Shown here piece by piece: positions 25,382 through 37,583 of a stretch of DNA of 64,000 bases. The notes beneath the pieces are model-generated. The model worked only from the letters and a program-made list of their open reading frames with translations, did no database searches and was not told where the DNA came from. Origin of the DNA: Linnemannia schmuckeri (Eukaryota; Mortierellomycota; Mortierellomycetes; Mortierellales; Mortierellaceae); assembly GCA_029449235.1 (NCBI GenBank), contig JANATG010000004.1, positions 1,674,001 to 1,738,000 of the forward strand, given 5' to 3'. The position numbers and the translations under genes are program-made. How positions within the stretch are numbered: position 1 is the first letter of the stretch; the number at the start of each line of letters is the position of its first letter.

Positions 25382-28300
25382 TTAAAAGGCTTCAACAACT
25401 AACGGCTCATGGTCATAGTACACAAGTCGCCGACGGACGTCCTCGGCGTGGTAGAGCACCTTGTACTCGCCGCGACTGTAGAAGCACACTGGCAAGACAT
25501 GATTCGTCGTCGAATCCGGTTGCATCTAAAACAAGGGGAAAAGGAAGATTCAACAAACTTAGTAACCCGAACATTAATCCTCAAAAGCCATGCCACATAC
25601 AGCAAAGCCAGTTCAACTTTTACCTTTGCAAGGGGAGCTTGGAGAACACCGTGCCAGACCATACGATCACCCATATCATACTCCATCGTGCCATCGCCAT
25701 GGACCTGCACAGGCTGCATTCTCAGACACAGCTTCACATCCTGGTGAGACCGGTTAACAACCGTAAAACGGATCTGTGCAAACTTCTCGACAGGACATCT
25801 CCACCGGTTAGATCCAATCTGCTCCAACCCTCCACGGCTCGACCCTTCTTTTTCTCCATCCACCTCGTTGCCGTTGCCGGTACCGTCGACCTGGTCTCCG
25901 TCCATGGCGGCCGTTGGCTCCATGGTAACCAAGAACGAAATGTCCTCAATCTTGAGTACATTCAACATAGGCTTGGTCAAACGAAGCGTTCGCAAATCAA
26001 ACTTGCCAAACCGTCCAGACGTATCCTTGCATGTCCAGCGAGCGACCACTCGCTTAAGCAGTTCCTCACGGAACCAGAACAATGCCCGCTCTTTTGCTTG
26101 ATCCTCTGACGACGTCGCCGCACCACGAGCCAACACAAACTGCTTGTTAGAAAGCGTAGGGATTGGCGTCGCAAGCTGCTCAGTCGATAACACCATTCTC
26201 CGGACGGGCAGGATGATTCGTTGAGTACTTCCAGGCTGGATCACCGTCGTTGACTTGATCAACTGACTCACATCCAACCCCTCACCCTCCTCAGAGTCAT
26301 CCACCAACATGGCCACCTCCACAGGGACCGTCCAGACATTACGGACATCCAGCGTCAGCAAACAATACTCGTTCTTGTTACCAAGGGCCACTCGGCGAGA
26401 AATGGCTGCCTCAATCTGCTCACCAGGCAGTACAGCATCCCCACGAGCCTTGGAGAGCAACTGCTCGACCGACTGGCGCTTATCGACTTTAGAAAAGTTT
26501 GAGCTCAGACGCTTGTTGATCGTCCGAGATCCTCGGCGTCCTGCTGATAAATACTTGTGACCCTGTTCTTGAATTTGGACAGTCTTGGGCTTCAAGCCAA
26601 CTCCTTGATCATCCGCACTGGGAGGAGCCAAGAATCCGTCGCTCGAAAAGTCAATCCTGGGCGGCTGAGTCGACACATCGGTGTTATCAAAAGTGCCATT
26701 ATTGGTGTCAATGACGGGAGTGTTAGGCTCCGTCGTTGGGATGTCCATACCACCATGAGACTGGAGGTAAAGGATATCGAGGTTCAAGGACTCGACAGTC
26801 TTGTAAACAGTGGTCAGGACCTGGGTGAAAAGCTGGCGCGTAACAAACACCTTGGATTCCTCTGCACCCTCCTGCTCAGGACGTTTCAGATATGCGTAGT
26901 CAATCTGGACCATGCCAGACGAACAACCGCGCTTTCCGAGCAGCTCGACCTTGATCTCGCGAGTACCTCCGACAGGGATGTGGCATTCCACCTCGCGGTT
27001 CCACGAGAAAACATTAGTTTTTTTCAAGAACAACTCGAGCTCGTACGCATCCTCTGCTGACAGCTCTCCGCCATTGTTGCCCTGTCCATAGTGATTGTTG
27101 TTTCCAATTGCCATCTGGCTGGTCGTGTCAGAGAACGTCAGTGTCACAAAGTCAACAGGAACAGCACCAATATTCTCTAATGTCAACCGAACCACCGTCC
27201 TATTCCATAGATAATAAATGTGTTTGCGCGTTAAAAAAATGGACAATAGCCTCCGACATCTGACAAAACACATAAGTCAATTCGACCTACCTTTCACCTT
27301 CGAACAACATGACAGAGCCGTGCTGGAGCGAGGTGGAGCTGATCTTTAACAGGGGCTGTGTAGGAATAACGGTGACAGTTGCGAACTTTGGCTCCATTGC
27401 CGCCTCGTCTGACTTTTTGAGAGTAAAGCTTTCCAATCCTCTATATAATGATTCATACCAAGCAAGTTAATGTACATGCTTCATAAATCTCTTGTGTATA
27501 ATCAAAGTCCCAAATATAAGAAAGAGAATGCCTCTCTTACCTCTTTTTGACACGAAGCATTGCATCGTTGGCAGTCTGGGCGGATTTGCTGTCATTGGCA
27601 GTGGCACTTCCGGTTCTTGGGTTGGTCACAAAAAACTCTTCTTCACTGCAGTGAAGGATTTGGACCCAGCAACCTCGAATAACAAGCTCGCCTGGGCCCT
27701 TGGGGATACCAGCAACCTTGATGGAAACAGTAGTTTGCGCAGGGATCATGGTTGATGTTGGAATCGCCTCAAATTCAACGCCACTGGTCGAAAGTCGAAT
27801 CTCCTGGACTTCAATGTCGATACCGTGAGGGTTGGTCAAGGTCACGATAAAATAGGCCGTCTCGTCTGCTACGAGATCCATCTTGGCGACACTGTTAACC
27901 TTGCGGTGGAAGGGGTTGTAAATGAATGGATCAACCTCTCCTGTAGCACCCACCGGCCGCTTTGTCTCGGGGAGGATAGATTTGAGTGTATCCTTGGACC
28001 TTGTGAAAGGTAACTTGCGAGCTGAGGGCCTATGTAAGCACCATACAGAGGATAATGTTAAAGACTGCTCTCATCTTATGATGCATGCAAACGCGGAGCA
28101 GGGCGTTTGTATTACTTACGAGCAAACTTCAATGTCGACAACAAGGGTCTTGGTCCAGTAGTGGATATCAGTGAGGTCAGCTGAGTTGGCCTTTTTGGCC
28201 GCAGCAAGGATGCGTGGCAATGACGCATAGAGACCTGCCTGTTCCTCCCTCGTCAAGTACGCGTGAAGCTGTCGCAAAAGGGTGGTTGAAAAGTACATCA

Positions 28301-31107
28301 TTGACTTGTAATCTACACAGCCAGAATGAATGCTTATTAGTTCACATTCAGACGTCTTGAAAGAAAGGCTCCAACACAGAGACATGATAAAAGCAAATGT
28401 ACCTGGAACAGCTTCAGCAGTGCGAATGCACTCATACAAGATATCGATCTGGAGCTCAGGCCATCCGTGATCCATGTAGAGGTTTGTGTTGGAAGTGAAA
28501 GAGTCGCCCACACCAAAGACATTACAGATCTGTGTCAAGCATTCCAATACTCCATGGTCCGAGTTGACGGCCTTCCGGGGAGGGGCACCGTTCGATTGTG
28601 CAGCTGCCTGAGCCAAACGGGTCTGATGTAACAGAGGGGCAATCATCCGAACAGCATATCGGAGATAAAGGGATTGCTTTCGACGGAACTGAACTGCTCC
28701 CAGAATAGAAGCGATCGATGTTGTGAAATGGATCTAAAAGAATGAAAATGGTTAGCATCTTGGGTAGAAATTTAACATCACAGATAGAAATGTCACGCAA
28801 GAACCACTTCGTCTTACTTGATCGAGAATCCAGAGCTCGTCCAGTCGGCCGGTCCAAGCCTTGGTGACCCAGTTCATAATGTCTGTCCTGGTGACGCCAA
28901 GGTTGTGCGTTGTGATGCTTCCGCTACGCGACCTCAAGGTCGATGCTCGGCGCAACAAGCCAGCAGCACCGGAGGAGGTTTGGGACTGAGTTGCAGAGGG
29001 CGACTGTGTCATGGGCTGTTGTCCTTCGGCAGCCGAAGCCTCGGCGTGCATAAGTATATTGCCACTCACAACTGCTGCCAGTGCTCGATCGTCCAGAATA
29101 CCGTTTCCACATGCGAAGCACGTTGCAATGAACTTTGTCACCCTCATACAGGCTTCTACGTAAAGGATGGCAGGCGCAGCGTTGTTGGGCACCTTGTTGT
29201 AAAGTGAGAGGATGGTCTGATACTTTTCAGGGATGTCGATGATTAATGGTTTGATAGCTGGAGCAGTCTGTGTCTTGGTAGGCTCACTGGTAGTAGGTGA
29301 AGTGGGCGACGACATGACTTGTTGAATCTGCTGCTGGTTAATTTGCTAAAAGATAGATAGTTGAAAAAAAAAAATCGATGTGCTCAGTCCGGCGCCACCA
29401 ATTTGTCACCACAATACCAACTTGCGGAGTTAAATGATACATGACGATGCACTCACTGAAATGTCAGCTTGAATAAACGCAAGGAGGACAACTGCACAGT
29501 ATAGGCCCTCCATTGCACTCGCGTTCCAGAGGAAATCTGAATTGGACTTTGTGACCTCAATCACAGACTGATAACTAATGTCCAAAATCACGAATACAGG
29601 AAAAGCTAATAAGATTGCATTTTCTCAGTGGTCGCCGTATGGTAACAACATATCTAGCAGAGTAGCGAATCTTTGCTATGTTACCTTGTAACTGCGTCGG
29701 AGAGACGTCCTGCCATCAGGTACAAGTCTCCATAAAGTTTTTGCGCTCTGGCAGCAGTCCTCTTCCTCAGTCTCTGGTCCGTGACGACTGCTGTTTGGAG
29801 ATATTGGTTGGCCGAGTTTACGGTTGCAAATCCTGCGGAAGACATGGAGCGCTGATGGGTTGAGGTTCCTGAAGTCGTCATCGCAGAAGGTGGCGCTGTA
29901 AGCGGTTTGATGCCGTTAACTGACATGTCTGGCATTGATGAAACATTGGTGGTTGACGGCATAGGTCCTGAGTTGGGTCCATTGCGCGTGTACACAGAGA
30001 TGGCCGGACTAGGTGACTCAATATCCTGTCTCTTTCCAATAGCTCCCGCCTATATGTCAACGAGTAATGGTGCGTGAGACTTGTTGTTCCTGAGATGCAT
30101 GGAACGACAGAGGTTCTCCTACATGTCTGCAGTCGTCGAATGTTGCTTGCAGTGACTTACAATGTTCTCAAACTCGGTCAGGATGGTCCTGGTAAGGTCG
30201 CAGATCAAAACACGTAGGTAAGAAGAAGTATTGCCGACGTTGGGAATCATGATCACCCCGCCTCCTCGAAGATCGTCCGGATGCTGTTCTGATGGGTCAA
30301 AGGCAAAGCACTGGTTTGCAACTGCTGATGGATACTACAGTTGAAAGAAAAATTGAAAGTAATAAGTCAATATAACAATTTATTAGGAGTATCATGGTTA
30401 GACAGGCAAACCAGCAGGTGTATCATACCTTGTTGAGAAGCTGCTGGAAGTGTTGGTATCCTGCTGTCATGTTGCCATCTGGCCACTCCTGGCAGTCCAT
30501 AATGCCTATTACCTACAAATTGGAAAGTAGCGTGTTAGTATGATTCATAGTCTACTTTGCCTTACGCGAATGAGCCCGAAGTCGACAAAAAATGAAGCGC
30601 AAAGCTTACCCCAAAGACACGTCGGTGCATTTGAAACTCCTCGAGGTACTGGTGCTCGCCGTTGTAAGAGGTCACAAACTGAAAGTAGAGCTGGCCTTCA
30701 TGGGGCACGTTCTGGCTGAAGAAGGCTATGAAAGGGAGTGAGTGGTGTAATTATTGGTAAGTCGTGTTGGCGGGGGGATAAACGTCAGAGTATATTCCCA
30801 ATTTCGCTCACAATACTCTCGACTGTTAAAAGTAGCAGGTAGCGTGCCCTCTCATTCCTCGACAGTTCGAAAACAGGCGCTGGTTTTATCGATAAAGGAC
30901 TGGGCGCCGCGTTTCCTCTTCGGTGGATAACGAAGTCGAACACTTACAGTTTTCCGTGCGTGGACCCATCCAGACCTCCTCGAGTTTGACAGAGTTGTGT
31001 TGCCGAAGCATCTTAACATGTCGCTCGAAGGTGGCCTTCTTGATAGGCCCTACAGGAACGAGGAGGACGCGAATGCGTGCGGCGGCGATGAAGTTGACAG
31101 CATCCAT
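25382..31107 (-). CDS. TRS120: TRAPPII subunit Trs120/TRAPPC9
   Basis: Subunit of the TRAPPII tether/GEF acting on Rab GTPases at the late Golgi. Thirteen exons (5' to 3'): 30948-31107, 30610-30725, 30429-30512, 30161-30334, 29685-30049, 29457-29574, 28818-29345, 28403-28733, 28120-28312, 27541-28029, 27291-27440, 25624-27199, 25382-25525; 1,475 residues, all phases consistent. The N-terminus MDAVNFIAAARIRVLLVPVG and the block SVIEVTKSNSDFLWNASAMEG fit Trs120. The C-terminal half is beta-rich with Ig-like stretches, and the tail has CFYSRGEYKVLYHAEDV. Exon 5 carries a Ser/Thr/Pro-rich linker. Longer than the yeast protein (about 1,290 aa). Its 3' end lies 58 bp from that of the convergent Hsp70-like gene. 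Confidence 0.87.
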
Positions 31108-31518
31108 ATTGCTCCTTGAGACAGCTAAGCCAAACGAATGTTAATGGTGATCCTGTCCTGAAGTTGGCCTGGTCGTTGAAGGATGTGGAAGATGAGAAAA
31201 TGTGAGACGGGACGGAGTTGTGTCCACGAGGGCAAGGATGATGATGAAAAGGTGAAAAGAGGTACGCTTGCTCAAAAAGGAACAAAACCGCCCTGCCCTT
31301 GCGTCGTGACTGCAAAATGGTTCAAAAATTCATGGAGAAAAGAAGCGTCAATTCGAGAAAGTTGAATGATGGCTGTCAAGTTGTTTCTTTTATTACTTTG
31401 CTTGTCGTTGTTTTTTTTGCCATGAAGTATGGTAAGAGCGAGAGAGAGTGTGAGAGAGAGAGACGGATATATGGTGCAATGGTTGAGGAGAGCAAAAAGA
31501 AAGAAAAAATATCGACAG
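31108..31518. promoter_or_regulatory. Promoter of TRS120 and 3' flank of GOS1
   Basis: 411 bp between two minus-strand genes. On the minus strand it holds a short pyrimidine/A-rich leader before the Trs120 ATG and a CTCTCTC repeat (about 31438-31470). No open frame of coding character. Confidence 0.4.
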
Positions 31519-32615
31519 TTACATGACAAAGTAGAGGACTCCGACGACGCAAGAGCCGATCACGCAGGACAGTATGACATTGTCCCTGTTCTTCCGCGAC
31601 TGGATCTTGCCAATCAATTGTCCGACGCTAGGCAGCTGTGTCGCCACGTTGTTGATCCGCTGATTAACGCTAAGCAGTGTTGATCGCTGTCTGTCAAGGT
31701 CGTCCCTGGTCGCATATGCTTGTCTATTTTGCATTATAGTGCACATAAACAAAGAAACGGTTAACATCATGGATATGTCTATCTACTAGTATCATAAAGC
31801 TAAAGAGTACAATGGCAATCAGGAAGTAATACCAGCACAGGATTATAAAACTTACTCGAGCGCACTATCTGCAAGGTTGTGGCTTCCATCGATCCGAGAG
31901 CGTTCGTTCAGGAGATAGTCAGAGGCCGACATGCCACCGTTCTTAAATGAGCTGATATCGTCGCGGACTGAGGTCAGCAGCTGAGCATGATCTCTCGCTG
32001 CCCGCACATTCTGGCGGGTCTTCCTGTATTCCTTGGTGTAGTCGTGCAGAATGTCACGGTGTTTTTGCAGAAGATGCGTCATTGACAAGGGTGCCTGGCC
32101 GTTTGTTTGAGCCTGGTTGTCGAGGTGTCCTGACATGGCATCAACCGTCCGGCTCAGCTGCAAGGTAATAAAACAGGGCAATGTCAAGCAACAAAACGTT
32201 AGACCATTGCTGGGGATATCCAGTTATTTCGATAGGGGGCATTGCACAGGAAAAAAAACAGTCGACTGTGGGCTGTAGTCGCTGGTCTTACCTTTTCCAA
32301 GAGCTCCTCAATCTTGGCCTCCAGTTCTTCTCCGTTGGCAGCAGCAGCACCGGCGCCAAGGGAGCCCGCAGCTGCTTGTGATGGTGCTGATGCTGAACCG
32401 CTTCGAACAGCTAGCTTGGAGAGTGTAGTTAGTTTAGATTCGATTTCTGTCTCGATCTGGCGAACCTCCTTGCGTAGTGTGTCCCAAGAAGCTACTCCTG
32501 TGGCGGCAGCAATGGCCTGGGAGGCATTGTCCAGACTTGGAGAAGGTGAATGAGAGTTGCTCAGAGGGGCACTACTGTAGATGGGAGTCCTTGAGGGTGT
32601 TGTTGTCTTTAACAT
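31519..32615 (-). CDS. GOS1: Golgi Qb-SNARE Gos1/GOSR1 (GS28)
   Basis: Tail-anchored SNARE for intra-Golgi and ER-Golgi fusion. Three exons: 32292-32615, 31856-32160, 31519-31723; 277 residues. A Ser/Pro-rich N-terminus is followed by SWDTLRKEVRQIETEIESKL, the usual GOS28 N-terminal helix, then RTRQNV/SLLTSVRDDIS-like helices. The SNARE motif runs from EQAYATRDDLDRQRSTL through IGKIQSRKNRDNVI, and a C-terminal hydrophobic anchor (about 20 residues, VILSCVIGSCVVGVLYFVM) ends the protein. ATG 32615 was chosen because upstream in-frame residues are low-complexity. An Ala/Gly/Ser-rich insert (about residues 72-95) lies after the first helix. Confidence 0.93.
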
Positions 32616-32989
32616 TGCTCTATGTGTGTGTATAGGTGTAGGAAGAGGTCCTGTGTTTAAGTGTGATGAGAGTGTGTGCGTGTGGGCGAGTGTGTATGTA
32701 TAAATGGATGTGGGTGAGAGTGGAGCAAGGCAGGGGTGTTTGGGCGTAAAGTGGATGTGTGTAGGGACAAGGGATGAAAAGAGAAGTGGAGGACGATGGG
32801 ATAACGAGTGGAAGGAGAGGTCAGCAACAGCCAAGAAAAGAAAGTAGTTGGGTTTCACTTTTGTTCATTTAGATGGGTAAGGATCTTTAATTGCATATGA
32901 GTGTAATATATGACCGGCTTGGAAAGGAAAAATGCCTGCTGAAGGGGATAATTAACAGGGCTGTTAACCAAGACCAAGGGCCGAAAAAA
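32616..32989. promoter_or_regulatory. GOS1 promoter and methyltransferase 3' flank
   Basis: 374 bp. On the coding (minus) strand it is CA/CT-rich with repeated CACACA and CTCTC, giving an in-frame but non-coding extension upstream of the Gos1 ATG. Confidence 0.4.
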
Positions 32990-33988
32990 CTAGAGCAAAG
33001 GCTTGGAGACGAGGACGAGGTGGCGGTTTTCCATCATACCCAGATCCTCGCCTCGCTTGCTCATGTCGCGTCCAATCGTATTCTCCCCAATCACCCCTTC
33101 TTTCTGCTCAGGGACCAGCCCCGAGTCGCGCACAAGCTGATGGACTTCCGCCAGATCGTAAAGGCACTCTGCATAAAACTGGTCTCGGATCACACCCTTG
33201 CCAGTCAACATCACAACCTCACGACTGATAAGACGCTTCTTGTCCTTGCTCAGCTCACGCTCCCGACAGACAACCATGGTATCGTCAATCCATTCCCAGC
33301 CACGGGCCGAAAAGTTCTTACGCAGGTACGCACCATCGGGAATATCCATTACCGCAATTCCACCAGGCTTTAGAATCCGACGGATCTCCTTAAGAAGGTT
33401 CACGTTGGCATTGTCGGTCGCAAAGTAACCAAACGAATTGCCCATCACCATAACAAGCGAGAACGAATTGTCGTCGTGAGGTATCGCGCAGCAGTCTCCG
33501 ATCGTGAACGATGCGCGATTAGACACGTTAGCAGCAGCAGCTCTTGACCGGGCAAGTTCAATCAAATACTGGGACTGATCGTGGCCGTTGATTTCTAGAT
33601 GAGGGTATAGCTCTGCCAGTTGAAGAACATGCCGGCCTTGACCACAGCACAGATCAAGGATACGAGTCTTCTCGGTACTACCGGAAGGAGGAGCAGACTG
33701 AAGGATAGAGCGAATGGGCTCGTGGGTCTCCAAGAGTCGGATCTCCTTAAGAGTAATCTCCGGATCCTCCACAACATCGCCGTCCGTCTGGAGATACAGA
33801 TAGTCGCCAAAAACGCCCTTCCACCAGGCCTTGGGCACGTACGACTCTGGATCGTCGACTCTTCCGTAACAAACGGCAGCAGGTAGTGAAGGAGAGATGA
33901 TGTTGGTCGCATTGGCAAGGACATCCTTGTCGGTCAAGAACGCGACAGAGTTATCGTAGGGGTGAGCTTGGTTGAGGGGGGGAGTCAT
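32990..33988 (-). CDS. Class I SAM-dependent methyltransferase, substrate unknown
   Basis: Intronless, 332 residues. The Rossmann methyltransferase core begins near residue 109 with motif I ILDLCCGQGRH. An acidic motif II (NGHDQSQYLIELARSR) follows, then motif III DCCAIPHDDNSFSLVMVMGN, motif IV/post-I GYFATDNANVNLLKEIRRIL and KPGGIAVMDIPDG. The C-terminal half is beta-rich (VCRERELSKDKKRLISREVVM) as in methyltransferases with a substrate lid. The N-terminal 105 residues have no motif I know (WWKGVFGDYLYLQTDGD). It has no signal peptide. It is divergent from the XRN-like gene with 746 bp between. I cannot say what it methylates; a small-molecule substrate is more likely than RNA or protein by architecture. 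Confidence 0.85.
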   Translation of the reverse strand: MTPPLNQAHPYDNSVAFLTDKDVLANATNIISPSLPAAVCYGRVDDPESYVPKAWWKGVFGDYLYLQTDGDVVEDPEITLKEIRLLETHEPIRSILQSAPPSGSTEKTRILDLCCGQGRHVLQLAELYPHLEINGHDQSQYLIELARSRAAAANVSNRASFTIGDCCAIPHDDNSFSLVMVMGNSFGYFATDNANVNLLKEIRRILKPGGIAVMDIPDGAYLRKNFSARGWEWIDDTMVVCRERELSKDKKRLISREVVMLTGKGVIRDQFYAECLYDLAEVHQLVRDSGLVPEQKEGVIGENTIGRDMSKRGEDLGMMENRHLVLVSKPLL

Positions 33989-34734
33989 CCTGCTCGCCTG
34001 ATTGTCGTTGTGAGGCGTTTGTGAGATTGCGTTTGCTCTAGTACGGCGCTAGTCGAAAGAAGGCAGAGAGATTAAGATTGAGAAAAAAAGAGGGGAAAGG
34101 AAAAATAAGGGAAATGCGTAAGGATGGGCATCTCAACGGACAAAAGAAAGAGGAAAATCATGGAAAAAGTAAGGCGCAAAGCAGATTTCACCTTGGGCCA
34201 GGCCAGAATAAGGTCTGCTCCCACACAATGCTATGAAAAATATTATCAAAACAAGGCCAAGTGCAAGTTGGTTCTACAGGAGGGATGGAACAAGAGGTTT
34301 TTTGCACCGCTTAGGACACATTGCACACCATTGAGCATATTGTGAAATGGCCTTGAAGAAGTGTCACAGGGGAGAGGATTATCGTTCGGGATAACATGCT
34401 AACCACATCAACAAGAAAGGCTTATACAAACGATAAGCAATGACAAGGATATCTATGGAGCCGGATATCTTTTTTTTCTATGGAGAAAGCGAATCGCGTC
34501 TTCCCCTTGCCGATTCGCGCCTTTTCTGATATCAATGATATCTATTCGTGTCGTACTTGTTTTTTGTCCTACGCGACCAACAAGCGCCGTCGCCGTGACT
34601 GTTGTAAACTTCACTTGTCCACCGTACTGCGGCTCGCAGGAACTTGCTCTTTTGGCATCCATTCATCATACATCCTTATTCATCCTCCTTCCTCTGCCCT
34701 TGTCATCCACTAACTCCACACACACGCACACGAG
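33989..34734. promoter_or_regulatory. Divergent promoter of methyltransferase (-) and XRN-like gene (+)
   Basis: 746 bp between start codons. It holds a purine-rich block at 34060-34190 and, close to the XRN start, a CT-rich stretch with CACACACGCACACG immediately before the ATG. A 73-codon open frame (34124-34345) is Lys/Arg-rich with no family I recognise, and I do not call it. Confidence 0.4.
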
Positions 34735-37480
34735 ATGGGTCTGAAGGAAGTCAAGTTCATTGACTGGTTCAAGGGGAAGTTCCCCCATGCCGCGCGAGTT
34801 GTGGCCAGGCATGAAGGAGCCCATTTCGACTCGGTCTTCATCGACGTCAACTGTATTCTCCATCCGGCAATGAGGGCTGCAAAGAACGAGAGTCAGTTTG
34901 TAAAGAAGCTGTATACTATCCTCGACAAGACTCTCTCTCAGTTCATCCCCGATCGAATTTGCTATCTCTCCGTCGACGGACCAGCTCCTCTTGCGAAACT
35001 CCTCACACAAAAGGCTCGTCGCGCCTCAAAGGTAATCTCATTGTTCCGTACCGTACAGCAATGTAATTATTATACAGGCCTTTTGTATGCGTGTCTTTGC
35101 AAACGCAAACTCACACCTTGAGTCGTTGCCCTGTTCTCAATTGATAGTCAGGGAGCGGAAAGCCAGATCATATGAGCACGCTTCAAGTGACCCCAGGATG
35201 CCCGTTTATGTTGCGACTGGAACAATACCTAAGCTACTACACCGTCCGTTACCTGCAACATCGTCGCTCACAAGGGATTTCACCCGATCTCAAGTTTGTT
35301 ATCGACCACTCCAACAATCCCGGAGAAGGCGAGGTAATGGAATTCTCCTTTTACGTCAACGGCTTTGTATTTCTCAGTGATGAGGATATTTGACCAATCC
35401 GTCAACGACTCTTTTTTCGCTAACATGTCCCGTGACTTTGTATTGGAAATCTAGAGCAAAATCATCGAGAACGTCGTTCAGCAAGCGAGCAACATCCGCG
35501 GAAGACCCTGCGCTATTCTGAGTATGGACTCGGACGCCATTATTCAAGCCATCACTCTCGGGATGCCTAACATCTTTGTCGTTCGCAAGGACTCACCCCA
35601 TAACCCAATCGTCGTCATATCGATTGACAAGTTCATGCGTTCGCTGGAGGGGATGTTCCCAGGGGAAGCCAACAGGACTCGTCTCGATTTTTGCGCACTT
35701 TGTCTCTTCCGAGGAAATGACTATCTGCGAGGGTTGTTTGTTGGTCTGGAGAAACTCTGGTTGGCCTATTTGTACACTCGACTTGTCGACTCTGCGATCC
35801 AGACAAGGGGATCTGCAAGATATCTTATCGACGCCAACCTCAAGACCTTTGATCTCTTCTTCTTAAAACAATTGATCCTTAACTCTTACAAGAATAACAA
35901 CAAGCTTGAAATTTCGGACAATTTGGCGCCGCAGCAAGCCCAACCACAGCAACCGCAATCACCAATTGCCGAACCTGTCACCGAAGCATCGGAGCAGGAT
36001 GAGTATGGGAACGCGAGCGATATGGAGTCAGTGGGCGGAGATGATAGCTCCACCGACAACGATGAGGACGCCGGAAGAGATGTCAATGCGACGGGCTCTA
36101 ACAGCGATATCGAAGACAGTCCGGGTCAGGAAAAAATGTACTCTGTGAAGGATTACCTGGAGGGCGTGTTATGGAATTTGGAGATGTACTGTTCTGGAGT
36201 GTGCCCAGACGTCTCTTTTACCTACAAGTTCCAGGCAGCTCCTCCTCGCAGAGCGATCGTCGCCTATGTCGACATGATCGCACAGAAAAAGCCACACCAG
36301 ACCCTGTCACCTAGCACCACCAAGAAGTTGATCAAGGTGGTGACCAGCGACAAGACATATTTACACCCACTTGTTTGCGCCATGATTGTAAGTTGTATGC
36401 CTGTCTATTGCTAAGGGAATCTGTCTCGATGCAAGACCATTGTCCTATTCATGTCCTAACGTTGTATTTCATGTCTTTTTGTAGCTGCTGCCAATAGACA
36501 GAGCGGCCGCCTACTTACCAGAATCCATGGCTCTGGTGCAATCTGCAATCGTTCCAAATGAGTCCAGGTATTTGACTCACGAGGAGATGATGACCATCGA
36601 GGACACTGTGCACGGAATCATTGGCGTTCTCGCAAAATCAGACAAGCCTCAGGATGTGAAGGTTGCCAAGGAACTTTACGGACTCTACAATACTAGGTCG
36701 CCATACATATGGACTCGTGTCCGTGCTGTGAAGCCTCGTACCCCGAAAACAGATACCCCACAAAGCCCGAGCGTTATCATTGATGCGTTGCAAAACCTCT
36801 CCATCCCCTCTTCGGAGAGCAGCAATCCCACCTCTCAGCAAGGGCGATTTGTCGATCTAGAATACCAGCAGGATATTATTTGCACCTTGACCAAGACGTT
36901 GCCCAGTGCTGCTCAGGTTGACAAGTCTAATCGAGCCTCGTCGGCAGTTGTCGTGTCGTGGGCGGTTGATCTTCGCCAGCTGAATATCACAGCGCAGGGA
37001 GCCAAGCCGTCGACGCCATGGATGTTTTTCTCATTGCGACAATCTCGTTTTGGAAGACCTGGTCCTGGTCAACAGCAGTATCGACCGAGACCTCCTCAGC
37101 AACAGCAGCAGCAACAGCAACAGCAGCAACAGCAGCCATACCATCAAGCTAGAGTAAGTGCACTCGATACCCGAAAGCCTCAAAATACATGCCATACACC
37201 ACAGCCAAACGTATCTGTAGACAATGCCGTTCAACAGCGTACTAGACGGTGGACACGACCATCTGGATCTCTTGCACAACCGCAAGCGCTACCTGCAGCG
37301 CCAACTAATAATTTTGGTAACAACAACCAACGGACATCAGGACGAAAACCCATCGCGCTCGCATCTGGTGCTGGTTCTGGTTCACAACAACAACAACGAC
37401 AACAACAACAGGGCAAACGGACAGAGGGCGGAAGCGTTCTTTCTGCAGAAAAAGAGATTCTTGTCAGCTCAGCCAATTAA
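34735..37480 (+). CDS. Short divergent XRN-family 5'-3' exoribonuclease
   Basis: Four exons: 34735-35031, 35148-35333, 35455-36387, 36485-37480; all phase 0, 803 residues. Acidic catalytic positions of the XRN nuclease can be followed in order: FIDVNCILH (Asp37), SVDGPAPLAKLL...KARRAS (Asp81), NPGEGE near 156-161, SMDSDAIIQAITLGMPN near 184, CLFRGNDY near 240. These match the D/D/E-E/D-D/D layout of Xrn1 and Rat1. It is much shorter than Xrn1 (about 1,500 aa) and lacks its C-terminal tower domains. After an acidic linker (36000-36130) and a DYLEGVLWNLEMYCSGVCPD block typical of CR2, it ends in a Gln-rich low-complexity tail (Q run near 37096-37136). A third, divergent XRN paralogue is the best reading. 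Confidence 0.8.
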
Positions 37481-37534
37481 AAAAATAAAATGAATCAATT
37501 TCTTGCATGCATAAAACGTTATAACCTAAAGAAA

Positions 37535-37583
<49 letters not shown>

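Noticed and set aside
34124..34345. 73-codon Lys/Arg-rich frame upstream of the XRN-like gene
   Set aside because: No family resemblance, lies in a divergent promoter, and no splice context.
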